Shown: one piece after another, positions 47,665-55,307 of the stretch
How positions within the stretch are numbered: position 1 is the first letter of the stretch
How the letters are laid out: each line of letters begins with the position of its first letter
Assembly: GCA_937929915.1 (NCBI GenBank)
Contig: CALFUN010000008.1
Location: forward strand, 186,001-250,000
From: an uncultured Caulobacterales bacterium
Lineage (GTDB): Bacteria; Pseudomonadota; Alphaproteobacteria; Caulobacterales; Maricaulaceae
Length of the DNA stretch: 64,000 nt
Direction: 5' to 3'
Notes under the pieces: generated by a model
Database searches by the model: none
The model's input: the letters and a program-made list of their open reading frames with translations, nothing else
What the model was told of the DNA's origin: nothing
Made by a program: the position numbers and the translations under genes

Positions 47665-48199
47665 GTGAGCTATCCCCTTAATATATAAATATATATAGCT
47701 ATTACTATTAAATAGTATATACTATCTTTTAAGGAAAACCACAAGTCTTAGATTTTATTCAAAGATTTTCTGTGATGAAAAGCGTCAAGACGCTTGGCTC
47801 TGTAGCGCTTAAAGTTGCAGCCAATAAATAAATACCCTTTATTATTGAAATATCGGATATGGGTAATGATTATCGCTGGAAGTTAGATATTTAAGGATTT
47901 CTAGAAAAACAGGTATGTTATCACAACTTATTATTATCCAAACAGCTTTAGAAAACCGTTATGAGTCAGTTGCTTTACGGAGCCTAACTTGTGATAATAC
48001 TTTCCAATACGCCAATTCTGACAGCGGAATTTCTTTAAAAATGCCCAATATTTAGTATTAAAAGCGCTGCTTTCCGAGTTGGTATTTTCTTAATTTTGGT
48101 GGTTTTGCTGATGTTTTGAATAATAATTGACACAATGACAATTAATGCTTGACTTATAAGTGTCTTTATGACACCCAAGATGCAAGACGGAGATTAATT
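47665..48199. other. Long intergenic region with a palindrome and operon promoter elements
   Basis: No gene is supported here. ACTATTAAATAGT at 47704-47716 is a palindrome upstream of the TonB receptor and may be an operator. At 48127 a TTGACA-like -35 precedes the NAD operon. At 48160-48174 GTGTC TTTAT GACAC forms a short inverted repeat. Nothing else coding-like was found. Confidence 0.5.
48160..48174. promoter_or_regulatory. Candidate NrtR operator
   Basis: The inverted repeat GTGTC-TTTAT-GACAC lies just upstream of the first gene of the NAD operon, which encodes an NrtR-like regulator. It is the natural place for an NrtR site, but I have no verified consensus for this group. Confidence 0.35.
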
Positions 48200-49060
48200 A
48201 TGCCTGTAAAAATATTTGATAAAAATGGAAATGCTCTAGAAGTGAACTTTGTTCAGTTCTCAGGCGGTGAGCGGCATGTGCAGTTGGGAGTGTTTGAAAA
48301 TTGTACTCAATATTTTCTAAGAGCTGATCTTCGTACATCTAATGATGTGTTTGATTTACTATTAACTGCGGACGCTCTTAATCAAAAGTTTGAAAAATGT
48401 GAGCTTTTTATAGAGGTTCCTTATCTTCCTTATGCCCGCCAAGACCGCGTTTGTGCGTCAGGACAGGCATTTTCCCTAAAAGTTCTCGCAGACATTTTGA
48501 GACAGATGCAAAATGTCCAAAAAATGATTGTGTGGGATTGTCATAGCCTAGTTGGAGTTGACTTGACCGGCGCTGAGAATGTGCCCGCTCAAGATATTCT
48601 CAAAGCAAATGCTGAACTGAGTGCCAAGATTATGGACTTAAACAGTGTTGTCATTTGTCCTGATAAGGGCGCTGTCAACCGCACACAAGAGATTATCAAT
48701 GCTTTTGAAAAAGACTTCCAGCCTGAGCCAATTGTTTATTGCGAAAAGGTCCGTGATCCTGCAACCGGCCAGATTACGCATACGGACGTAAAGGTAGATA
48801 GTCTTGAAGGCCGAACTGCGATTATCACAGATGATATTTGTGATGGTGGTTACACCTTCATCAAGGTGGCCGAGCAGTTAAAAGCCAAAGGTGCGGGCGA
48901 AGTTATTTTGTTCGTCACTCACGGTATATTCTCCAAGGGACTCGATGTCTTTGACGGGCTGATTGACCATGTCTTCACGACGGATAGCTTTGAGCATGCA
49001 CCTGACACGCGCCTCACCGTCATTCCTTACCAATTCCCATTTTTCCAAGACCAAGCTTAG
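48200..49060 (+). CDS. prs: Ribose-phosphate pyrophosphokinase-like protein of the NAD locus
   Basis: The ATG at 48200, behind GGAG, gives 286 residues. The fold is PRPP synthetase: the ATP-site segment IEVPYLPYARQDRV, WDCHSLVG, and the PRPP loop IITDDICDGGYTF. It is shorter than housekeeping Prs, as in phage-type homologs. It is the first gene of an operon with nadV, nrtR and others. It could make PRPP for NadV. Alternatively, like the phage Adps protein, it could pyrophosphorylate ADP-ribose. The sequence does not settle which. Confidence 0.85.
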   Translation: MPVKIFDKNGNALEVNFVQFSGGERHVQLGVFENCTQYFLRADLRTSNDVFDLLLTADALNQKFEKCELFIEVPYLPYARQDRVCASGQAFSLKVLADILRQMQNVQKMIVWDCHSLVGVDLTGAENVPAQDILKANAELSAKIMDLNSVVICPDKGAVNRTQEIINAFEKDFQPEPIVYCEKVRDPATGQITHTDVKVDSLEGRTAIITDDICDGGYTFIKVAEQLKAKGAGEVILFVTHGIFSKGLDVFDGLIDHVFTTDSFEHAPDTRLTVIPYQFPFFQDQA

Positions 49061-49069
49061 GAGGTCATC

Positions 49070-50551
49070 ATGAAACTCAACCCACTTACAGCGATAGATT
49101 TTTATAAAGCCGATCACCGCCGCCAATATCCAGAGGGTACGGAATATGTTTATTCTAACTTTACGCCGCGCTCTGGAAAGTTAGCGCCTGTTCTTGAGAC
49201 TTATGATGAGAAAGTCGTCTTCTTTGGCCTACAAGGTTTTATGAAGCACTTCCTTGTCGAAACTTGGAATGAGGCGTTTTTCAATCAGCCTAAGGCCGAG
49301 ATTGTACAAGCCTATAAAGCTCGTATGGACGGTGCCTTAGGGGTAGACGCTGTCCCGACTGATCATATCGATGCGCTACATGATTTGGGATACTTACCTA
49401 TTCGTATTAAAGCTCTACCCGAAGGTAGCCGTGTGAATATGCGTGTGCCGATGCTAACAGTGGTGAACACAAAGCCTGAGTTCTTCTGGCTTACAAATTA
49501 CCTCGAAACTTGCCTTAGCGCAGGTCTGTGGAAGTCATGCGCGACTGCGACTATTGCTTATGAGTATAAAAAGCTCCTGCGCGATGCGGCGGTTAAAACG
49601 GGCGTCGACCTAGACGGCATTGCTATACAGGCCCATGACTTTAGCTTTCGCGGTATGAGTGGTATTCATGACGCCATACAACATGGTGCGGGACACTTAA
49701 CCAGTTTTATTGGAACCGACACTGTTGCTGCGATTGATTATCTTGAAGACTATTACAATGCGGATGGTATTATCGGCGTCTCTGTTCCTGCTACGGAACA
49801 TAGCGTGATGTGTATGGGTACCAAAGAAGACGAAGTTGAAACCTTTCGCCGCTTAATCGAGGACCTATACCCGAAAGGCATTGTCAGTATCGTCGCCGAT
49901 ACATGGGACTTTTGGCAGGTTATCACAGAGTTCACTGTTACTCTAAAGGATAAAATCCTAGCACGGAAAACAAATGAGCTTGGCCTTGCTAAGGTTGTGT
50001 TCCGGCCTGATAGCGGCGACCCCGTTAAAATTATCTGCGGGGACCCTGATGCGCCGAAAGATAGCCCAGCCTATAAAGGCGCTGTCCAGTGCCTTTGGGA
50101 CGTCTTTGGCGGCACGGAAACGGGGGCAGGCTATAAAGTCCTGCATGAACGTGTTGGCCTTATCTATGGCGATTCTATCACGTTAGAGCGAGCCAAGCGT
50201 ATTCTTGATGGCCTTGCGGCTAAGGGTTTTGCCTCTAGCAATGTCGTCCTTGGAATTGGAAGCTATACCTATCAATATATGACACGGGATAGCTTTGGCT
50301 TTGCCATGAAAGCGACTTGGGGGCAGGTGAACGGTGAGGGCCGTGATATTTTCAAGGATCCTATCACCGACAGTGGATTGAAAAAATCTGCAAAAGGTCT
50401 TCTGCGTGTTGAGAAAAAAGGCGATGATTTCGTTCTCTATGATCAACAAACACAAGAGCAAGAAAAACAAGGTGCCTTTGAAATCGTTTTCGAGGATGGG
50501 CGGCTGCTTGTCGACGAAACACTCGAAAATATTCGCGCGAGACTAGCTTAG
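49070..50551 (+). CDS. nadV: Nicotinamide phosphoribosyltransferase (NAMPT/NadV)
   Basis: The 493-residue enzyme joins nicotinamide to PRPP to make NMN. Family segments are YKADHRRQYPEGTEYVYSNF, HDFSFRGMSG, IGTDTVAAIDYL and VPATEHSVMCMG with the phosphohistidine. Close coupling to the Prs-like gene (nine bases apart) recalls prs-nadV operons and the phage NARP1 pair, in which a related enzyme uses ADP-ribose pyrophosphate. Both readings restore NAD+. Confidence 0.93.
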   Translation: MKLNPLTAIDFYKADHRRQYPEGTEYVYSNFTPRSGKLAPVLETYDEKVVFFGLQGFMKHFLVETWNEAFFNQPKAEIVQAYKARMDGALGVDAVPTDHIDALHDLGYLPIRIKALPEGSRVNMRVPMLTVVNTKPEFFWLTNYLETCLSAGLWKSCATATIAYEYKKLLRDAAVKTGVDLDGIAIQAHDFSFRGMSGIHDAIQHGAGHLTSFIGTDTVAAIDYLEDYYNADGIIGVSVPATEHSVMCMGTKEDEVETFRRLIEDLYPKGIVSIVADTWDFWQVITEFTVTLKDKILARKTNELGLAKVVFRPDSGDPVKIICGDPDAPKDSPAYKGAVQCLWDVFGGTETGAGYKVLHERVGLIYGDSITLERAKRILDGLAAKGFASSNVVLGIGSYTYQYMTRDSFGFAMKATWGQVNGEGRDIFKDPITDSGLKKSAKGLLRVEKKGDDFVLYDQQTQEQEKQGAFEIVFEDGRLLVDETLENIRARLA

Positions 50552-50554
50552 AGT

Positions 50555-51313
50555 ATGACGATGACAGAGTCAGAGTCAGAGTCAAAGTTCTTAAAGTCCT
50601 ATAACCCAAAGGATTTTGACTCCCCGCTTTGCACAGTGGATATGGCAATAATTGCTGTTGAGGCGGGGGAGTTAAAAGTTCTTCTCGTGCAGCGGAGTGA
50701 ACACCCCCATAAGGGCTGCTGGGCTTTGCCTGGGGGCTTTGCAGACCTTAAACGCGATAACTCCATAGAGGCGACCGCGCATAGAAAACTCGCGGAGAAA
50801 ACGGGTATAAAGACCCCCTATTTGGAGCAAGTTGAGAGCATTGGTAATGCTATGCGTGATCCGCGCGGATGGTCTATCACCTTGCTATATTTTGCGCTGA
50901 TTGATTTTGAAGCCCTTAGTATTAAGGAGGGAGCTGTGACGGGCTCAGAACAAACTCAATGGATGTCAATTCATGATGCCCTTAAATGCGAACTTGCCTT
51001 TGATCACGCATTATTACTTCGAAAGGCTATTAATCGCCTGCGGAATAAAACCCGCTATACGGCTTTGCCCATCAGCCTTATGCCTGAGACGTTCACACTG
51101 ACGGAATTACAAACAATGTTTGAACTTATTCTAGGTACTTCCCTGCAAAAGAAATCGTTTAGGCGCCGCTTAGAGGCATCGGGCTTGCTTATAGGTTCAG
51201 GTGATATGCGCTCTACAGCACGGCGTCCTGCTGCCCTCTTTAAACGTTCAGACAGTTTTAAGAGCGACCATGTTTTTCCGGGACTTTTAGATGTAGAGAT
51301 AGAAAGTTTATAG
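50555..51313 (+). CDS. nrtR: NrtR-family Nudix-related transcriptional regulator
   Basis: The 252-residue protein has an N-terminal Nudix-like domain whose box is degraded (GGFADLKRDNSIEATAHRKL then AEKTGI), with Lys replacing catalytic Glu residues. This agrees with NrtR, which binds ADP-ribose without hydrolysing it. The C-terminal domain is a winged helix (SLQKKSFRRRLEASGLL). Its start is three bases after the nadV stop. A GAGTCA hexamer is repeated three times after the start, encoding an ESESES run. It probably represses its own operon. Confidence 0.88.
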   Translation: MTMTESESESKFLKSYNPKDFDSPLCTVDMAIIAVEAGELKVLLVQRSEHPHKGCWALPGGFADLKRDNSIEATAHRKLAEKTGIKTPYLEQVESIGNAMRDPRGWSITLLYFALIDFEALSIKEGAVTGSEQTQWMSIHDALKCELAFDHALLLRKAINRLRNKTRYTALPISLMPETFTLTELQTMFELILGTSLQKKSFRRRLEASGLLIGSGDMRSTARRPAALFKRSDSFKSDHVFPGLLDVEIESL

Positions 51314-51317
51314 CACC

Positions 51318-51884
51318 ATGATTTTGATGCAATGTGCAGAAAATATTTGGACCATTGAAGCTGCATTAAGCGCTACTCGTTGTGATGAACTAATCAATTT
51401 TAGTGAAGAAAAAGGGTATCAAGAAGCTACCGTTAGTCTGCCTGAAGGCGCGAAAATGATAAAAGGCCTGCGTAATAATTATCGCGTTGTTTACCAAGAT
51501 AAAAATCTTGCACAGAGTCTTTACAATAGGCTTCATGCGATTTTTCCAGTCGTAGGTGATAATTCTTTACCAATGGGTTTGAATGAAACATTTCGGTTTT
51601 ACCGTTATGATAAAGAACAACGCTTTAAACGGCATATAGATGGCCGAGTTAAAGTGAATGGGCATGAAAGTCGTCTAACCTTCATGGTTTATCTAAATGC
51701 CAATTTTGAAGGCGGAGAAACAAAATTTAATGATGTGCTTATCCATCCGAAAAAAGGCATGGCCCTCTTATTTATCCATGAACTAAAACACGAAAGCCTG
51801 CCAATTATCAGAGGGCAAAAATATGTCCTAAGATCGGATGTTTTTTATCCTAGATCAAAAAAAGACTTATCATATGACACGTAA
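51318..51884 (+). CDS. 2-oxoglutarate/Fe(II) oxygenase, prolyl hydroxylase-like
   Basis: The 188-residue protein has the facial triad of the family: HxD in RFKRHIDGRV and the distal His in LFIHELKHESL, with the 2-oxoglutarate Arg in YVLRSDVF. The double-stranded beta-helix core segment is LTFMVYLNANFEGGETKF. The substrate is unknown. It sits in the NAD operon with a four-base gap after nrtR. Confidence 0.85.
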   Translation: MILMQCAENIWTIEAALSATRCDELINFSEEKGYQEATVSLPEGAKMIKGLRNNYRVVYQDKNLAQSLYNRLHAIFPVVGDNSLPMGLNETFRFYRYDKEQRFKRHIDGRVKVNGHESRLTFMVYLNANFEGGETKFNDVLIHPKKGMALLFIHELKHESLPIIRGQKYVLRSDVFYPRSKKDLSYDT

Positions 51885-52359
51885 AATTATCTATATCGAT
51901 ATGGACGGGGTGCTTTGTGATTTTGAGGGTGCTTTTGCTCGCGATCAAAAAGCTTTTCCCGAAATTCCATATCCGCAAAGCAGGCAGGGATTTTACATAG
52001 GTTTAAAACCACTCAAAGGAGCGGTCCAAGCCATGGCTGCTTTATTACGAGATGAAAATATAGACCCCTATATTTTAACCGCACCCTCTATATATAACCC
52101 CTTAAGCTATACTGAAAAGAGGGTTTGGGTGGAAGATCACTTAGGTTTTGAGTGGGTAAAAAGACTAATAATCTCTCCCGATAAATCTCTGCTAATCGGA
52201 AATGCTTTAATCGACGACCACACTGAAGGGCGCGGGCAAGAAAATTTTAAGGGTAAGCTCATTCATTTTGGAAGCCCAAAGTATCCTAATTGGACCAGTG
52301 TTATCGACGACGTTTTTCAATCAAAAAGTCAGGCAATCAATTTTGGAGGCTTAAATTAA
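51874..52359 (+). CDS. HAD-family 5'(3')-deoxyribonucleotidase-like protein
   Basis: The ATG at 51874 lies inside the end of the oxygenase gene and gives 161 residues. The HAD nucleophile motif IYIDMDGVLCDFEG and the later lysine and IDDHTEGRG segments are present. The fold is that of small nucleotidases of the NT5C type. In this context it could act on a mononucleotide of the NAD cycle, which is inference. Confidence 0.82.
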   Translation: MTRKIIYIDMDGVLCDFEGAFARDQKAFPEIPYPQSRQGFYIGLKPLKGAVQAMAALLRDENIDPYILTAPSIYNPLSYTEKRVWVEDHLGFEWVKRLIISPDKSLLIGNALIDDHTEGRGQENFKGKLIHFGSPKYPNWTSVIDDVFQSKSQAINFGGLN

Positions 52360-52360
52360 A

Positions 52361-53428
52361 ATGTCCCAAGCTGAATACTCAATAATCCTGAGTGAGAACA
52401 CTTTTGAACGCATAGGAGCATATGCTTCGTATCTTCGTGGCGGCGAGAAAAGCGGTGCCAATCTCGCTAAAGGTTTAAAAGGTAAAGACTTAGAAGCATT
52501 AGACTCGCAGACCTTATTGGCTGCTCTGTTAAATAGTAAGAAACCGCAAATATTTGCCGAGAGTGCTGTTATGGGGGATGGTACAGATTGGACCTTAGAC
52601 GAACTTGGCATCTTAGGTGATATCAGTATCGGTATGACCGTCACGATTTACGACAATGGGGCACATCAAAATCCCGCTGTTCACGAAACACCTTTCACGG
52701 GCCATTTAATTTATACCCCCGGAGCACTGCTCCGAAATGATCAAGGTTATACGCCCGCAGATTGGCAAGCCGTAACGATTGAAGGTGAATATAACGCAGA
52801 TAAGTATTATGAATTATATGAACGCCGTTTGCTGCCAGCATTTGATTATATCAATACAAAAGCCATTCGAAGGGAAAGCCCAGCATTTATAACAATTCCA
52901 GGTATAGGTTGTGGTCAGTTTGCAGGACCTTTTAGGGGGCAAATGGGACATGTTCTTCAGGCTGCCCTAGTCCGTTTTCTGGACAATCATGGAGATAAAT
53001 TCTCTGGAATTAAGGCGGTTTATTATGACCCCTATAATGAATGCATAGATGAGAACCGACTCTTAAATGGCATTAGGTTTATTGTAAGGCCATTACTTCC
53101 AAATAATGAAGGTAGAAGTCAGTTGTGTAGGCCCGCATTTCTTGCACAAGATGTTCAAGATAATTTTGATGATTGCGAACTTTATAGCTTTGTAGCTTGG
53201 GATCATGTCTCATGGCCTGGTAATGATTATTATGTTGGATCGCGAACAACAGATGACGGTGTTAAGGCTGCTGCCACAAATACAATGGAGGTCATGACGG
53301 GAATAGAGGGTCAGTACTGCGTTGACACGCATAAATATCTAGCGCCAGAACCATTTGGTAATTGGTACGCCGTTGTTAAACGAAATAACCTAGAGATTTC
53401 TATCAAAGACAATCTCTATATCGTTTGA
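52361..53428 (+). CDS. Macrodomain-like protein of the NAD operon
   Basis: The 355-residue protein starts one base after the HAD stop. It has a motif ITIPGIGCGQFAGPFRG (about residues 180-196), reminiscent of the ADP-ribose-binding loop of macrodomains, and an N-terminal GGEKSGANLAKGLKGKDLE. No signal peptide is seen. A macrodomain would fit the NAD/ADP-ribose theme of the operon. The assignment rests on one motif and should be treated as tentative; otherwise it is an unknown protein. Confidence 0.55.
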   Translation: MSQAEYSIILSENTFERIGAYASYLRGGEKSGANLAKGLKGKDLEALDSQTLLAALLNSKKPQIFAESAVMGDGTDWTLDELGILGDISIGMTVTIYDNGAHQNPAVHETPFTGHLIYTPGALLRNDQGYTPADWQAVTIEGEYNADKYYELYERRLLPAFDYINTKAIRRESPAFITIPGIGCGQFAGPFRGQMGHVLQAALVRFLDNHGDKFSGIKAVYYDPYNECIDENRLLNGIRFIVRPLLPNNEGRSQLCRPAFLAQDVQDNFDDCELYSFVAWDHVSWPGNDYYVGSRTTDDGVKAAATNTMEVMTGIEGQYCVDTHKYLAPEPFGNWYAVVKRNNLEISIKDNLYIV

Positions 53429-53433
53429 ACTTG

Positions 53434-55023
53434 TTATTTAATGTCATTCCAAATCAATTCAAACTTTGCCAAGTATTTTTTGAGACGATCAGCATCATTC
53501 TTTGATTTCCGAGCTACTCTAGAGACCGCATATAGTTTTCGGCCAGCGTCACTCAAATTATCTGACTGGCGACATATTGAAATTACGTTTGCCAAGCTTG
53601 GTCGGTCAAAAGGGTCGATGTTTGAAAGCTGGTCTTGGTCAAGAACAGTTAGCAATATTTCTTCTTGTGGATCACTCGCGCTCAATCGCCATCCTTTCTT
53701 GAGTCGTTCTATTTCCCGTTCAACACTTGAGAGCTGAATTCTAGAACCATCGGCAAACGTGCATAGCCTCGTAATTGAGGCGGCTAGGTCTCTGAAGTTA
53801 GCATTCCATTTGGCTTCTGATGACAAAGCATATTTTAGGTAGGCGTCACGTGCCTCTTTGTTGAAGGTCATTTTGCGATTGTTGCGTGAACTAAATTTGG
53901 TGAGCTCAAAGTTTAGATTTGGCTCAATGTCTTCGCGGCGGTCCTTGAGGCCGGGAAGCGTATAACTCCACATATTGATGCGTGCGAGAAGGTCTTCACG
54001 AAACTTCCCATCAGCTACGAGCTGCGTAAGGTCAGTTGTTGTACCAGCTATGAGTTGAAAGTTACTTTTGACTTCTTGGTCGCCGCCAACAGGGTAGAAG
54101 CTTTGATCTTCAAGGGCTCTTAATATCATGGCCTGCTCATCCAGACCTAAGGCTTCAATCTCATCAAGGAATATAAGCCCTTTATGTGCCATGCGGAGCA
54201 GTCCCGCTCTGTCTTTTATAGCGCCTGCGTAAGCCCCGCGTTTATGGCCAAATAATGTGGACATGGCCGTATCGCCCCGAAGGGTAGCACAGTTAATCTC
54301 AACGAACTTGCCTTCCATTTGGTGACGACGCTTTTTAAGTTCGAATATGCGTCGCGCTAAGTGAGATTTACCTGCCCCAGTAGGGCCGGAAATAAGAACT
54401 GGGTTCGTTGTTCGAATGGCGACCTGCTCGATTTCATCAATCATGGCATTGAAGGCCGCATTGCGTGTCGGAATACCGGATTTCAGGAAGGATGTATCAT
54501 TCTCTCGCTCTGTTTCAAACCGATCTGCAAGGCGGTCATACTTAGAGAGGTCAAGGTCAATGACGGATACCTTGCCGGGCCCGCCTTGGTCTTTCCTACG
54601 CGGCGGAGAGAGCTGTAATATTTTTCCGGGTAGATATCTCGCTTCATTTAGCAGGAAGAGACATATCTGGGCGACATGTGTACCTGTGGTGATATGAAGA
54701 AGGTAATCCTCATTCTCCGTGTCAAAGCGGTATAGGTCTGTGAAATCAAATAGGGCTTCATAGACTTCTTCAAGATCCCATGGGTTGTGGATTTCCATTT
54801 CATTGATAACGACAACCGTTTCTGGCGAAACGATTTCAATATCATCGGCGACCTGTTGGGCGATTGTCATGTATTTGGGATCAACGAGTAGCTCGAAACG
54901 ATGAATGATTAGATCGTCTTGTCTGCAAAGGGCAACAGTCGGTCGCCAACGTTCCCAACGGGCCGTTCCCTTGCCATTATCAAGGTTGATTCCAAGAAAT
55001 CCTATCGCAACATTTTGTTTCAT
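53434..55023 (-). CDS. rtcR: RNA-repair operon activator RtcR (CARF domain, sigma54-type)
   Basis: The 529-residue protein begins with a CARF domain (VAIGFLGINLDNGKGTARWE, LLHITTGTHVAQICLFLL) that senses tRNA-end signals in characterised RtcR. Residues 213-220 are Walker A (GPTGAGKS) and 283-290 Walker B (LIFLDEIE). The loop that contacts sigma54 is GAYAGA at 263-268 rather than GAFTGA. A C-terminal segment with Lys/Arg-rich helices follows. It is divergent from rsr and should drive the rsr-rtcB-rtcA operon. Confidence 0.92.
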   Translation of the reverse strand: MKQNVAIGFLGINLDNGKGTARWERWRPTVALCRQDDLIIHRFELLVDPKYMTIAQQVADDIEIVSPETVVVINEMEIHNPWDLEEVYEALFDFTDLYRFDTENEDYLLHITTGTHVAQICLFLLNEARYLPGKILQLSPPRRKDQGGPGKVSVIDLDLSKYDRLADRFETERENDTSFLKSGIPTRNAAFNAMIDEIEQVAIRTTNPVLISGPTGAGKSHLARRIFELKKRRHQMEGKFVEINCATLRGDTAMSTLFGHKRGAYAGAIKDRAGLLRMAHKGLIFLDEIEALGLDEQAMILRALEDQSFYPVGGDQEVKSNFQLIAGTTTDLTQLVADGKFREDLLARINMWSYTLPGLKDRREDIEPNLNFELTKFSSRNNRKMTFNKEARDAYLKYALSSEAKWNANFRDLAASITRLCTFADGSRIQLSSVEREIERLKKGWRLSASDPQEEILLTVLDQDQLSNIDPFDRPSLANVISICRQSDNLSDAGRKLYAVSRVARKSKNDADRLKKYLAKFELIWNDIK

Positions 55024-55177
55024 GATTATTCAATAATATAAATTATTATATAAATATATAAATTATTTCTATATATTCAAAAGTTTATCTTGCAAAAATT
55101 ACCTCTAAACAATAAAATATATAATAAAAACAATTACATATCATTTTCCTTCAAAAACCATTTTTCACTAAGCGGTT

Positions 55178-55192
55178 AGGCATTCAGTTTCA
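55178..55192 (+). promoter_or_regulatory. Candidate sigma54 promoter of the RNA-repair operon
   Basis: AGGCATTCAGTTTCA resembles TGGCAC-N4-TTGCA with the -24 GG kept but the -12 GC changed to TC. It lies about 115 bases before rsr. RtcR in the divergent position makes a sigma54 promoter expected here. Confidence 0.4.
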
Positions 55193-55255
55193 TCAGTGTT
55201 GAAAGACGGAAATGACGCGGACAAATAGGTGTTCGCCTTCAACAGCAAAAACAAG

Positions 55256-55285
55256 GGCTGCCCTGTTAATTGGAGCAGGGCAGCC
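55256..55285 (+). ncRNA. Perfect 10-bp hairpin in the rsr leader
   Basis: GGCTGCCCTG and CAGGGCAGCC pair perfectly around TTAATTGGAG, ending about 22 bases before the rsr start codon. There is no T-run, so it is not a simple terminator. It may shape or protect the leader. No function is known. Confidence 0.55.
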
Positions 55286-55307
55286 TGAATGAAGAATGGA
55301 GATTAAA

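Noticed and set aside
48200-50551. Prophage origin of the Prs/NAMPT pair
   Set aside because: Such pairs occur in phages, but no structural, packaging, lysis or integrase genes are present, and the downstream regulator and enzymes make a bacterial-type operon.
55256-55285. Rho-independent terminator before rsr
   Set aside because: The stem is strong but is followed by AATGAAG and a ribosome site, not by a T-run, and it lies inside the leader of a downstream gene.
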